From NCBI RefSeq assembly GCF_030973515.1, contig NZ_JARGZA010000003.1, positions 62,001 through 126,000 of the forward strand: a DNA stretch of 64,000 nucleotides. Direction: 5' to 3'. Position numbers and translations under genes: made by a program. Source of the stretch: Jannaschia maritima (GTDB lineage: Bacteria > Pseudomonadota > Alphaproteobacteria > Rhodobacterales > Rhodobacteraceae). Below are positions 43,812 to 52,047 of the stretch, one piece after another. Every line of letters starts with the position of its first letter. Position 1 is the first letter of the stretch. The notes below the pieces were generated by a model, which ran no database searches, was not told where the DNA came from, and saw only the letters and a program-made list of their open reading frames with translations.

Positions 43812-44492
43812 ATGATCGAGCTTCGGGACGCGGCATACGATTACGGCGGCGGGGGCCTGGCGCTGCGCGGGCTGGACCTGTCGCTGGCGCCCGGCTCGTT
43901 CCACTTCCTCACCGGCCCGTCGGGGGCGGGCAAGACCACGCTCCTGAAGCTGCTCTACGGCGAGTTGCGGCCCACGGGCGGGGCGGCGCTCCTGTTCGGG
44001 TCCGACACGCGCGCGATGGACCGCGACGGCGTGTCCGACGCGCGCCGCCGCATCGGCGTGGTCCACCAGGACTGCCGGTTCCTGGACCACCTGCCGGTCC
44101 ACGACAACGTGGCCCTGCCCCTGCGCGTGGCCGGGGGCGACGTCGCGTCCCGCGCGGACGACGTGGCGCAGCTGCTGGGCTGGGTCGGGCTTGGCGCGCG
44201 CATGCACGCCCGCCCGCCGGAACTGTCGGGCGGCGAACGCCAGCGCGCCGCCCTGGCCCGCGCGCTGGTCATGGACCCCGACGTGCTGATCGCCGACGAA
44301 CCCACGGGCAACGTCGACTGGGACATGTCCCAGCGCCTGCTGACCCTGCTGGCGGAGCTGAACCGCATGGGCAAGGCCGTGATCGTGGCCACCCACGACC
44401 TGGCCCTGATCCGCGCGGCGAAGGCCCAGGTCGCCGCGCGTGTCCTGCGCCTGTCGGGCGGCGCGCTGTCCGCGGCGGGGGCGGATCTGTGA
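43812..44492 (+). CDS. ftsE: Cell division ATP-binding protein FtsE
   Basis: A 226-residue ABC ATPase. The Walker A is GPSGAGKTT (about 35-43), the signature LSGGERQRAALARAL, the Walker B VLIADEPTGNVD and the H-loop ATHDLAL. It pairs with FtsX at the division site and regulates peptidoglycan hydrolases. The ATG at 43812 gives the compact MIELRDAAYDY start. It overlaps ftsX by four bases. Confidence 0.93.
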   Translation: MIELRDAAYDYGGGGLALRGLDLSLAPGSFHFLTGPSGAGKTTLLKLLYGELRPTGGAALLFGSDTRAMDRDGVSDARRRIGVVHQDCRFLDHLPVHDNVALPLRVAGGDVASRADDVAQLLGWVGLGARMHARPPELSGGERQRAALARALVMDPDVLIADEPTGNVDWDMSQRLLTLLAELNRMGKAVIVATHDLALIRAAKAQVAARVLRLSGGALSAAGADL

Positions 44493-45394
44493 CCCCCCGC
44501 GACCGCCTGGCCGCCTGGGCGGAGGCATGGCTGGGCGACCGCGACGCCGACCGCGTCGTGCCGCCCTCCGGGCAGACGGCGTGGCTGACTGTGGCCTCCG
44601 CCGGCGCGATGGCGTTTCTGGCCGTCTTCGCCCTGGCCCTCGCCTTCGCGGCGGGCACCCTGGCCGACCGCTGGTCGCAGGGGCTGTCGGACGCGCTGAC
44701 GCTGCGGATGCCAACGGACGCCACCGACGCGCAGGTGGACGCGGCACTGACGATCCTGCGGACCACGCCCGGCGTGGCGGGCGCCACCGTGCTGGACGAC
44801 GCGGCACAGGCCGCGCTGCTGGCGCCCTGGCTGGGCGACGGGGTGCCGGTGGACGACCTGCCGCTGCCCCGCCTGATCGACGTGGCCCTGGGCGATCCCG
44901 GCCCCGACGTCGAGGGCCTGCGTCTGCGCCTGGCGGGCGAGGCGCCGCGCGCCGTGCTGGACGACCACGGCCGCTGGCGCGCGCCCCTGGTGGACGCCGC
45001 CGCCCGCCTGCGCCTGCTGAGCTGGGCCACGCTCGGGCTGATCGCCGGCGTGACGGCGGCCATCGTCACGCTGGCCGCGCAGGCCGCGCTCGCCGCCAAC
45101 GCGGAGGTCATCCGCGTCCTTCGCCTGATCGGCGCGCGCGACGCCTTCGTAGTGCGCGCCTTCGCCCGCCGCTTCACCCTGCGCGCCCTCGCGGGGGCCG
45201 TTCTGGGCACAGGGCTGGGCGCACTGGCGCTGGCGGCCTTGCCCGGCGCGGGCGACAGGATCGGCCTCCTGGCCGGCATCGGCATCCGCGGCGCGCAGTG
45301 GACGGCCCTGCCGCTGGTGCCCATACTGGCCGCTGCCGTCGCGGCCCTGGCCACGCGGGGGGCGGCCGCCCGCATGTTGCGCCGCATCGACTGA
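44489..45394 (+). CDS. ftsX: Cell division protein FtsX
   Basis: A 301-residue four-helix permease-like protein. The first helix is near 34-58 (ASAGAMAFLAVFALALAF). A periplasmic domain of about 110 residues follows, and three helices are in the C-terminal part (LGLIAGVTAAIVTLAAQAAL, LAGAVLGTGLGALAL, ALPLVPILAAAVAAL). The start is GTG overlapping the ftsE stop (GTGA). FtsX transmits FtsE's ATP hydrolysis to periplasmic peptidoglycan regulators. Sequence identity in this family is low, so the call leans on topology and on ftsE. Confidence 0.9.
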   Translation: MTPRDRLAAWAEAWLGDRDADRVVPPSGQTAWLTVASAGAMAFLAVFALALAFAAGTLADRWSQGLSDALTLRMPTDATDAQVDAALTILRTTPGVAGATVLDDAAQAALLAPWLGDGVPVDDLPLPRLIDVALGDPGPDVEGLRLRLAGEAPRAVLDDHGRWRAPLVDAAARLRLLSWATLGLIAGVTAAIVTLAAQAALAANAEVIRVLRLIGARDAFVVRAFARRFTLRALAGAVLGTGLGALALAALPGAGDRIGLLAGIGIRGAQWTALPLVPILAAAVAALATRGAAARMLRRID

Positions 45395-45409
45395 AGGACG
45401 GACCACCCC

Positions 45410-46180
45410 ATGCAGACGATCCGCTCGCTGATCTTCAACACGGCGATGTACCTGTGGATGGCCATCATAGCCGTCGGCTTCGCCCCCTGGGCCCTGGTCT
45501 CGGACCGGGGCGCGCGCGCCGCCTGCCGCGCCTATTGCCGCGGCGTGCTGGCGATGATGACCCCCCTGACCGGCATCGCGCCCGACATCCGCGGCACGCC
45601 GCCCGCGGGCCAGGTCATCGTCGCGGCCAAGCACCAGTCGTTCTTGGACATCCTGATGCTGTTCGACGCCCTGCCCCACGCCTTCTTCATCATGAAGGAC
45701 GTCCTGCGCTTCGTTCCGCTGATGGGCACCTACGCGGTCCGCATGGGCTGCATCCCCGTCAAGCGTGGGCGCCGGGCGGAGGCGATAAAGGGAATGCTCG
45801 ACGACCTGCGCCGCGGCGACCGCGAGCCGGGGCAGCTGGTGATCTATCCCCAGGGCACGCGCACGGCACCCGGCGCGCGCATGCCCTTCAAGGCGGGCAT
45901 CTTCGCCATCTACGAGCAGACGGGCCAGCCGGTCGTGCCCGCGGCCACCAATGTCGGCCTGTTCTGGCCCCGCGGCGGCATCCGCCGACGCCCCGGCCGC
46001 GCGGTGGTCGCGTTCCTGGATCCGATTCCCCCGGGCCTCGACCGCCCCACCTTCATGGCCCGGCTGGAGGAAGCGGTGGAGGGGGCGTCCAACCGCCTGA
46101 TGGTCGAAGGCGGCTTCCCCGCCGACCGCCTGACCGCGCCCGACCCGGATGCCATCGCCGCGAGGGAGGCCGTGCGCTGA
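45410..46180 (+). CDS. plsC: 1-acyl-glycerol-3-phosphate acyltransferase PlsC
   Basis: A 256-residue membrane-associated acyltransferase that makes phosphatidic acid. The catalytic HX4D motif is HQSFLD in AAKHQSFLDIL. The substrate motif is YPQGTR, and the VPAATNVG motif follows. The N-terminus forms one helix (AMYLWMAIIAVGFAPWAL). It follows ftsX by 15 bp and may be in the same transcript. It supplies the precursor for the phospholipid enzymes encoded elsewhere in this window. Confidence 0.92.
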   Translation: MQTIRSLIFNTAMYLWMAIIAVGFAPWALVSDRGARAACRAYCRGVLAMMTPLTGIAPDIRGTPPAGQVIVAAKHQSFLDILMLFDALPHAFFIMKDVLRFVPLMGTYAVRMGCIPVKRGRRAEAIKGMLDDLRRGDREPGQLVIYPQGTRTAPGARMPFKAGIFAIYEQTGQPVVPAATNVGLFWPRGGIRRRPGRAVVAFLDPIPPGLDRPTFMARLEEAVEGASNRLMVEGGFPADRLTAPDPDAIAAREAVR

Positions 46181-46258
46181 CCGGACCTCGCTTGCCGTTC
46201 GGGCCACGATAACTATTCTATGATCGAAGGCTTCCGGAACGAAGCGGAGCGACGAGCG

Positions 46259-46426
46259 ATGACCAAGGCGGAACAATCCCTGGCGGACGACAAGATGCGC
46301 GCGGAGATCGCGAACCTCGCGGCGCAGACGGCCCGCATCCAGCAGCAGATGCGCTGGCAGATGCCCATGTGGATGATCGGCTTCATCGGGGCCATCGTCG
46401 CCATCGTCAACGTCTACGGGAACTGA
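46259..46426 (+). CDS. Small single-helix membrane protein, unknown
   Basis: A 55-residue protein with an N-terminal amphipathic segment (KMRAEIANLAAQTARIQQQMRW) and one C-terminal membrane helix (WMIGFIGAIVAIVNVYG). The start is the ATG at 46259, 9 bases after GGAG; an ATG 39 bases upstream lacks a ribosome binding site and coincides with a -10-like TAACTAT. The function is unknown. A similar layout, charged helix then a single membrane segment, is seen in the small gene near glcE. Confidence 0.55.
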   Translation: MTKAEQSLADDKMRAEIANLAAQTARIQQQMRWQMPMWMIGFIGAIVAIVNVYGN

Positions 46427-46504
46427 CCCCACCGCACACGCCATGCCCCGAACGAAGGAGCGCCGCCCGTGGCAGCGGGCGGCGCTATCGCGGTCCGGCG
46501 CCCG

Positions 46505-47329
46505 TCAGGGCAATCGACGGACCACGGTCTCGGGGGGCAGGCGGACGGCTCCGTCCGGCGGCCTGACCCGTTTTCCCACCGGCGCCAGCGCGGGCGTCCG
46601 GGCGAAGACGTCCAGCAGGGCGTCCAGCTCCCCCTCCATCGCGGCGCCCAGCGCCACGGGCCGGTCGCCCCAGGACGCCTTGGCCGAGATCACGGACACG
46701 ATGCGCACCTCGCCGTCCACGTCGGCGAAGACCGGCGCGCCGGACGATCCGAAATCGACCGTGCAGTCCAGCACTAGGACGTCCTGGTCGCGCGTCAGCA
46801 CCGCGCAGCCGTCCTGCCGGGCCGGCGCGTCGGCCCGGTTCCGAGCATAGCTGACGACCTGCACTGCCTGCCCCGCATCGACCTGCGGCGCGGCCCGGAA
46901 CGGGCGGACGTGACGCAGCCGCACGGGGCGGTCCAGCTCCAGCAGCGCCAGATCCGCGCCGATGGTGGCCAGGGCGTCGGGCTCGTGGCGGTCGTATCCG
47001 GGATGGATCACGATGCGCCGCACGCCGCGCCGCGCCTCCGCGCGGCCGTGGCGCAGGCCGACCTGGAACGCGATGTCGCGGGCGACCACGGGGATCCCGC
47101 TCGCGGTGTCGAACAGGCAGTGGGCGGCGGTCAGGACGATCTCCTCCGTCACCAGGGCGGCAGTGCAGAAGCCGGCGCGTCCGAAGTCCAGCCGCCCCAC
47201 CGCCTCCCACCCGCGCGCCTGGTCGGCCGTGCCCAGCGCCTGCAACGGCGCCGTGTCGGCCCAGGCGGCCGCGGCCAGCCAGGACGCGGCCAGCGCGGCG
47301 CACATGCGAACGGGATTGCCGGATGGCAT
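46505..47329 (-). CDS. Exported trypsin-like serine protease
   Basis: A 274-residue S1-family peptidase. A signal peptide covers about 1-24 (ALAASWLAAAAWA). The catalytic triad is visible as His in LTAAHCLF, Asp in GADLALLELD and Ser in FGSSGAPVF. Four cysteines of the mature part, at FCTAAL, TAAHC, GCAVL and DCTVD, could form two disulfides. The C-terminal tail is Pro/Arg-rich. GAGGGG lies upstream of the ATG. The natural substrate is unknown. Confidence 0.88.
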   Translation of the reverse strand: MPSGNPVRMCAALAASWLAAAAWADTAPLQALGTADQARGWEAVGRLDFGRAGFCTAALVTEEIVLTAAHCLFDTASGIPVVARDIAFQVGLRHGRAEARRGVRRIVIHPGYDRHEPDALATIGADLALLELDRPVRLRHVRPFRAAPQVDAGQAVQVVSYARNRADAPARQDGCAVLTRDQDVLVLDCTVDFGSSGAPVFADVDGEVRIVSVISAKASWGDRPVALGAAMEGELDALLDVFARTPALAPVGKRVRPPDGAVRLPPETVVRRLP

Positions 47330-47403
47330 CTGTTTCTCACCCCTCGTGGTCGGGTCGCTTCCGGACCCTTGCGCCACAAGTGGGGCGGATTCGGGGCGCG
47401 GCG

Positions 47404-48813
47404 CTAGCGCAATCGCGGAACGGCCCCGCGATCGCCCCCGGTGCGATGCGCCGGGGACACGAGAGCGGGCGGCACCGGCCCGCCCGTGGCCCAGTCCAGC
47501 AGCTCGACCGTGTGGACGACCGGCACGCCCGCCGCGGACCCGATCTGCATCATGCAGCCGATGTTGCCGGCGGCGATCACGTCGGGCTCGCGCTCCATCA
47601 GCGTGGCGACCTTGCGCGCCTTCAACTGCGCGCTGATCTCGGGCTGCATCAGGTTGTAGGTGCCCGCCGATCCGCAGCACAGATGCGCGTCGCGCGGCTC
47701 CGTGATCTCGAACCCCGCGCGCTTCAGCAGGTCCTTGGGATGGGTCTTGATCTTCTGGCCGTGCTGCAGGCTGCACGCGGCGTGATACGCCACGCGGATC
47801 GGCCCCGAACCCACATCGTCCGGCACCCGCCCGGTCGGCACGCCCCCCACGCCATCGCGCGCCGGGCGCGGCGCGCGAAGCAGGTCGTGCCCCTCGGGCA
47901 GCAGGTCCATCAACACCTCCGACACGTCCTTGGCGATGGCCGACACCTTCGCCGCTTTGTCCGCCATGGCCGGGTCGGCGCGGAACATGTGCCCGTAATC
48001 CTTCACCGTGGTTCCGCAACCGGACGTGTTGATGACCACGGCATCCAGCCCGTCGCCATCCATCTCGCGCGACCAGGCTTCAATGTTGGCGGCCGCGAAG
48101 CGGTGCGACTCGTCGGTCTTGCCCATGTGGTGCGTCAGCGCCCCGCAGCAGCCCATTCCTTCAGGAATCACCACCTCCGCCCCCAGCCGCGTCAGCAACC
48201 GGATGGTCGCGTCGTTGATGTCGGTGTTCAGCGCCTTCTGCGCGCAGCCCGTCATCAGCGCCACGCGCATCTTCCGCTCCGGCACGGCGAAGACCTGCGG
48301 GTCGTCGTTCCGGCTGACCGGCGGCACGGTCGCGGGCGCCATCGCCAGCATCGCGCGCAGACGCGCGTCCGGCATGGCCCAGGCGAAGGGCCGCCCGATC
48401 TTCGCCCCCAGCAGCGCCAGGCGGAACCGACCCGGATAGGGCAGCACCTTCGACAAGACCCAGCGCAGCGCCCGGTCGGTGAACGGCCGCTTGTACGTCT
48501 TCTCGATATGCTCGCGCGCGTGATCGACCAGATGCATGTAATGCACCCCCGACGGACACGTCGTCATGCAGGCCAGGCAGGACAGGCAGCGGTCGATATG
48601 CTTGACCGTCTTCTCGTCCGCCGGCCGGTCGTTCTCCAGCATGTCCTTGATCAGGTAGATGCGCCCCCGCGGGCTGTCCAACTCGTCCCCCAGCACCTGA
48701 TAGGTCGGGCACGTCGCCGTGCAGAACCCGCAATGCACGCAGGCCCGCAGGATCTGGTTCGACCGCGCGGTCTGCGGATCGGCCAGTTGTTCGGGGGTGA
48801 AGGTCGTTTGCAT
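47404..48813 (-). CDS. glcF: Glycolate oxidase iron-sulfur subunit GlcF
   Basis: A 469-residue subunit of glycolate dehydrogenase. Two ferredoxin-type [4Fe-4S] motifs, CVHCGFCTATCP (near 25-36) and CLSCLACMTTCPSG (near 76-89), are followed by CCG-type motifs GMGCCGALTHH and HLCCGSAGTYN that bind heterodisulfide-reductase-like centres. The ATG at 48813 gives the normal start MQTTFTPEQL. GlcDEF oxidises glycolate to glyoxylate and passes electrons to the membrane. The gap to glcE, 153 bp, contains a hairpin. Confidence 0.94.
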   Translation of the reverse strand: MQTTFTPEQLADPQTARSNQILRACVHCGFCTATCPTYQVLGDELDSPRGRIYLIKDMLENDRPADEKTVKHIDRCLSCLACMTTCPSGVHYMHLVDHAREHIEKTYKRPFTDRALRWVLSKVLPYPGRFRLALLGAKIGRPFAWAMPDARLRAMLAMAPATVPPVSRNDDPQVFAVPERKMRVALMTGCAQKALNTDINDATIRLLTRLGAEVVIPEGMGCCGALTHHMGKTDESHRFAAANIEAWSREMDGDGLDAVVINTSGCGTTVKDYGHMFRADPAMADKAAKVSAIAKDVSEVLMDLLPEGHDLLRAPRPARDGVGGVPTGRVPDDVGSGPIRVAYHAACSLQHGQKIKTHPKDLLKRAGFEITEPRDAHLCCGSAGTYNLMQPEISAQLKARKVATLMEREPDVIAAGNIGCMMQIGSAAGVPVVHTVELLDWATGGPVPPALVSPAHRTGGDRGAVPRLR

Positions 48814-48846
48814 CCTAAGCGTCCCTGTCCGTCCAGCCGCCCACAC

Positions 48847-48867
48847 GCCCCCGCCCCGCGCGGGGGC
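48847..48867 (-). terminator. Hairpin between glcE and glcF
   Basis: An 8-bp perfect stem (GCCCCCGC, 5-nt loop, GCGGGGGC) lies in the 153-bp gap within the glc operon. It closely resembles the hairpin at 22472-22496. It could attenuate glcF transcription or protect mRNA. There is no T-tract on the minus strand. Confidence 0.35.
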
Positions 48868-48966
48868 CTCTTTCACCACACTCGCTTCGCGAACGGGCGG
48901 AACGCGGTGAATGCAACCAGCCGAGTCCCCCGCGCACGATGGGGGCGTTGACACACCAACCGCCCA

Positions 48967-50043
48967 TCACGCCGCGAACACCCCCCGCGGATCGAACTTC
49001 GCCCGGATCCCATCCGTCAGCGCCGCGACGGCCGCCACCTCCGGCACCACGTCCAGCGCCCCCGTGACCCGCGTCGCGTAGCCCGGCACCCCGTCCAACC
49101 ACGCCCGCAGGTCCGTCCCCGCCGGCACGGCCAGCCAAACCAACCCACCGCCCCAATCCATCAGCGCCGCGTCCAGGCCCACGGCATCTAGCACCCGGAC
49201 AGCATGGCTGGGACGGCAATGCACCCGCCAGACATCGCGGCCCGATCCGGCCAGCACACGCACGTCGCGGACCGCCGACCAGATCATGGCGCTCTCGCCC
49301 GCATCCAGCCGGGCCACGTCGCCATGCCGCGACAGCACCCCGCCCAACTCGCCCGCCCGATAATCGACCGACCCCTCCAACCCTTCCAGCCGGATCCAGG
49401 TCGTGCGCCCCGCGACGTCGTGCGCGGCACCCGTCACGTCGAAGGGCGAGCCCAGCGCCGCCGACATCGCGGCCACCGCGTCCGTCGGGTCCAGCCCGTC
49501 CAGCCGCAGCGTCGCCTGCGTCGCCGCCGCGGGCAGCACCTTGAACGCCACCTCCGTCAGCACGCCCAAGCTGCCCCGCGACCCGGCCATCAGCTTGACC
49601 AGGTCGTAGCCGGTGACGTTCTTCATCACCCGCCCGCCGTTCTTGATCACTTCGCCCGACCCGTCCACGAACCGCACCCCGATCAAGCTGTCGCGGCACG
49701 CCCCCGCCTGCACCCGGCGCGGCCCGCTGACGTTCATCGCCACCGCCCCGCCGATCGTCGGCGTCCCATCGGTCCCCAACAACGTCCGATGATCCATCGG
49801 CTCGAACGGCAGACGCTGCCCTTCGGCCCGCAGAGCATTCTCCACGACCTCCACCGGCGTGCCCGCCCGTGCCACCAAGGTCAGCGCGCCCGGCTCGTAC
49901 AGCGTGATGCCCGTCAGCCCGGCAGTCGTCAGCGGCTCGCCCGCGCCCGGCACGTGCCGCGTCCCCCCGCCCCGCAGCGACAGGGGCGCGTTCGCGCCGC
50001 GCACGATCTCGGCCAGCTCGGCTTCCGTGGTCGGGGTCAGCAT
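48967..50043 (-). CDS. glcE: Glycolate oxidase FAD subunit GlcE
   Basis: A 358-residue FAD-binding subunit. The nucleotide-binding region includes LSLRGGGTRHV and the segment GTDGTPTIGGAVAMNVSGPRR, with NVTGYDLVKLMAGSRGSLGVLTEVAFKVLP further on. The ATG at 50043 was chosen because GGGGAGG lies 7 bases upstream; an earlier TTG is too close to it. It partners with GlcD and GlcF. A small membrane-protein gene and a 250-bp gap separate it from glcD, which is unusual for a glc operon. Confidence 0.92.
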   Translation of the reverse strand: MLTPTTEAELAEIVRGANAPLSLRGGGTRHVPGAGEPLTTAGLTGITLYEPGALTLVARAGTPVEVVENALRAEGQRLPFEPMDHRTLLGTDGTPTIGGAVAMNVSGPRRVQAGACRDSLIGVRFVDGSGEVIKNGGRVMKNVTGYDLVKLMAGSRGSLGVLTEVAFKVLPAAATQATLRLDGLDPTDAVAAMSAALGSPFDVTGAAHDVAGRTTWIRLEGLEGSVDYRAGELGGVLSRHGDVARLDAGESAMIWSAVRDVRVLAGSGRDVWRVHCRPSHAVRVLDAVGLDAALMDWGGGLVWLAVPAGTDLRAWLDGVPGYATRVTGALDVVPEVAAVAALTDGIRAKFDPRGVFAA

Positions 50044-50080
50044 GGCCAAACCTCCCCACAGGATGAGCAGTCAAAAGTTG

Positions 50081-50266
50081 CTAGGCGGTGCCGGTCAACC
50101 GTAGCAGCAGTGTTGCAACGGCCGCTCCCGTGCCCAAGAGCGCCGCGGAGATTACGAGCCAATGCGAACGGATCAATTGGTTCGTGCGCAGAATGTTCAA
50201 CGTGTCGAGTTCGACCTCGCGGACGAGCTTCTCGTATTCCGACGCGTCCCGGTTCTTGTCGGCCAT
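50081..50266 (-). CDS. Small single-helix membrane protein, unknown
   Basis: A 61-residue protein with a charged N-terminal helix (YEKLVREVELDTLNILRTNQLIR) and one membrane helix near 35-55 (WLVISAALLGTGAAVATLLL). It sits between glcD and glcE on the same strand. I know no named family. Its placement suggests either membrane tethering linked to glycolate oxidase or an unrelated insertion. GGAAGGA lies about 11 bases upstream of the ATG. Confidence 0.65.
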   Translation of the reverse strand: MADKNRDASEYEKLVREVELDTLNILRTNQLIRSHWLVISAALLGTGAAVATLLLRLTGTA

Positions 50267-50439
50267 GAACAGTCCCGTCCTTCCACGCTCCTAAGATAGG
50301 CTGCCGGATACCCGATGTCACGGCAGACTGAAGAACAGCGTTACCGCCACCGATAGAAGGGGTCAGCATCGACCGGTCCGATCATCTGACCAATCGCCCC
50401 GCCGCGTCGCGCGTCCCGCGGTGCATCCAGCGTATGCAC

Positions 50440-50467
50440 GGGGGGTGTACGGGGGGTGTACGGGGGG
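50440..50467. repeat. Three G6 tracts at 11-bp period (copy 1)
   Basis: Three runs of six G (50440-50445, 50451-50456, 50462-50467) are separated by TGTAC, giving a unit GGGGGGTGTAC. The last run continues TGCAT and then six C (50473-50478), which makes a perfect 6-bp hairpin. A second locus with the same spacing is at 62879-62906. It lies 54 bp after the 3' end of glcD. Confidence 0.8.
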
Positions 50468-50478
50468 TGCATCCCCCC
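50462..50478 (-). terminator. G6/C6 hairpin downstream of glcD
   Basis: GGGGGG-TGCAT-CCCCCC forms a perfect 6-bp stem 43 bp after the glcD stop codon, at the edge of the G6 repeat array. It could terminate or process the glcD transcript before the small membrane-protein gene. Confidence 0.4.
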
Positions 50479-50520
50479 TGAGCCACCGAAAAGGTTTACG
50501 TGGTCCGATCGCCCGACCGA

Positions 50521-51960
50521 TCACGCCCGCACGCTCCGCCGCGCTTCGGTCACGTCCAGGGGGAACACCTTCGCCGGGTTCAGCAGCCAGCGGGGGTCGA
50601 ACACGTCCTTCACCCGCATCTGCGCCTCCAGGTCGACGGGATCGAACTGGTGGTGCATCAGGTCCCGCTTCTCGATCCCGACCCCGTGCTCGCCCGTCAG
50701 GCAGCCGCCCACTTCGACGCACAGGCGCAGGATGTCGGCCCCCATGGCCTCGCACTTCTCCAGGTCGCCGGGCTTGTTGGCGTCGAACAGGATCAGGGGG
50801 TGCATGTTGCCGTCGCCCGCGTGGAACACGTTGCCCACGTCAAGCCCGTATTCCTTCGACAACTCGCGTATCCCCTTCAGCACGCGGGGCAATTCGCTGA
50901 CGGGGATCGTGCCGTCCAGGCACATGTAGTCGTTGATCTGCCCCATCGCGCCGAAGGCCGACTTGCGCCCCAGCCAGATGGCCGCCGATTCCTCCGCCGA
51001 GTTGGACCGCCGCACCTCCACCGGATCGTGTCGCCTGGCGATGGCCTCGATAGCGGTCAGCTGCTCGTCGATCTCCGCCTCGGATCCCTCGACCTCCACG
51101 ATCAGCAGCGCCTCCACGTCGGGGTATCCGGCATGGGCGAAGTCCTCCGTCGCGCGGATCACGGGGCGGTCCATGAACTCGATCGCCACGGGCAGGATGC
51201 CCGCCTTGATGATGTCCGACACGCACTGCCCCGCCGTCTCGTTGTCGTCATAGGCGATCAGCACGGGCCGCGCCCCTTCGGGCTTGGGCAGGATGCGCAG
51301 CGTCGCCTCCGTGACGATGCCCAGCTGCCCCTCGGATCCGCACACGAGGCCCAGCAGATCCAGACCGGGCGCGTCCATGTGCGCGCCGCCGATCTCGACC
51401 ACCGTGCCGTCCATCCGCACCAGGGTCACGCCCAACAGGTTGTTGGTCGTCACCCCGTATTTCAGGCAATGCGCCCCGCCCGAGTTCATGGCGATGTTGC
51501 CCGCGATGGCGCAGGCCAGCTGCGACGACGGGTCGGGGGCGTAGAACCAACCGTCGCCCTCGACCTCGCCGGTGACGGACAGGTTCGTCCGGCCCGTCTG
51601 CACCCGGATGATCCGGTCGACATGGGACACTTCCAGCGTCTCGGTCATGCGCGCCACGCCCAGGATCACCGCATCGCCCGTGGGCAGCGACCCGCCCGCC
51701 AGCGACGTCCCCGCACCCCGCGGGATCAGAGGGATCTCCAGGTCGTGGCAGATGCGCGCGACCGCCGAGACCTCCCGCGTGGACCGCGGCAGCACCGCGA
51801 CCAGCGGCGGACAGCGATACGCCGTCAGCGCGTCGCATTCGTACGCCTTCAGCTCGGCGGGGGCGTCGATCACCGCGTCGGCGGGCAACGCTTCCCTCAA
51901 CCGCCGCACCAGCGTATCCTTGCGGGCCAGACGGAACGGGTCGGCCTTCGGCATCTCCAT
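50521..51960 (-). CDS. glcD: Glycolate oxidase FAD-linked subunit GlcD
   Basis: A 479-residue FAD-linked oxidase. The FAD-binding domain has LIPRGAGTSLAGGSLPTGDAV, NIAMNSGGAHCLKYGVTTNNLLG and GSEGQLGIVTEATLRILPKPEG. The C-terminal domain has NVFHAGDGNMHPLILFD and CLTGEHGVGIEKRD, with metal-site histidines. The ATG at 51960 is preceded by GAGGGGAG 9 bases upstream and is preferred over an earlier in-frame ATG. It is the first gene of the glc group and is divergent from the DUF599 gene. Confidence 0.95.
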   Translation of the reverse strand: MEMPKADPFRLARKDTLVRRLREALPADAVIDAPAELKAYECDALTAYRCPPLVAVLPRSTREVSAVARICHDLEIPLIPRGAGTSLAGGSLPTGDAVILGVARMTETLEVSHVDRIIRVQTGRTNLSVTGEVEGDGWFYAPDPSSQLACAIAGNIAMNSGGAHCLKYGVTTNNLLGVTLVRMDGTVVEIGGAHMDAPGLDLLGLVCGSEGQLGIVTEATLRILPKPEGARPVLIAYDDNETAGQCVSDIIKAGILPVAIEFMDRPVIRATEDFAHAGYPDVEALLIVEVEGSEAEIDEQLTAIEAIARRHDPVEVRRSNSAEESAAIWLGRKSAFGAMGQINDYMCLDGTIPVSELPRVLKGIRELSKEYGLDVGNVFHAGDGNMHPLILFDANKPGDLEKCEAMGADILRLCVEVGGCLTGEHGVGIEKRDLMHHQFDPVDLEAQMRVKDVFDPRWLLNPAKVFPLDVTEARRSVRA

Positions 51961-51982
51961 GGCGGACGTCTCCCCTCGGTGG

Positions 51983-52007
51983 AATTGGTCAGATAAGTAT
52001 ACCAATT
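51983..52007. promoter_or_regulatory. AATTGGT-N11-ACCAATT inverted repeat, GntR-type operator
   Basis: A perfect 7-bp inverted repeat, AATTGGT, 11 bases (CAGATAAGTAT), ACCAATT, lies 22 bp upstream of the glcD start codon in the divergent spacer. The half-sites are identical to those reported for FadR-subfamily GntR regulators such as PdhR and LldR, where the gap is 3 bp rather than 11. The AT-rich centre may include the promoter. Confidence 0.55.
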
Positions 52008-52047
52008 TCCCCGCCCGGCAAAGCCTTCCCCGAGGACAATTCGCCCC

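Noticed and set aside
50440-50467. G6 array considered as a CRISPR-like repeat
   Set aside because: Units are only 11 bp with 5-bp spacers, spacers are near-identical, and no cas genes are nearby.
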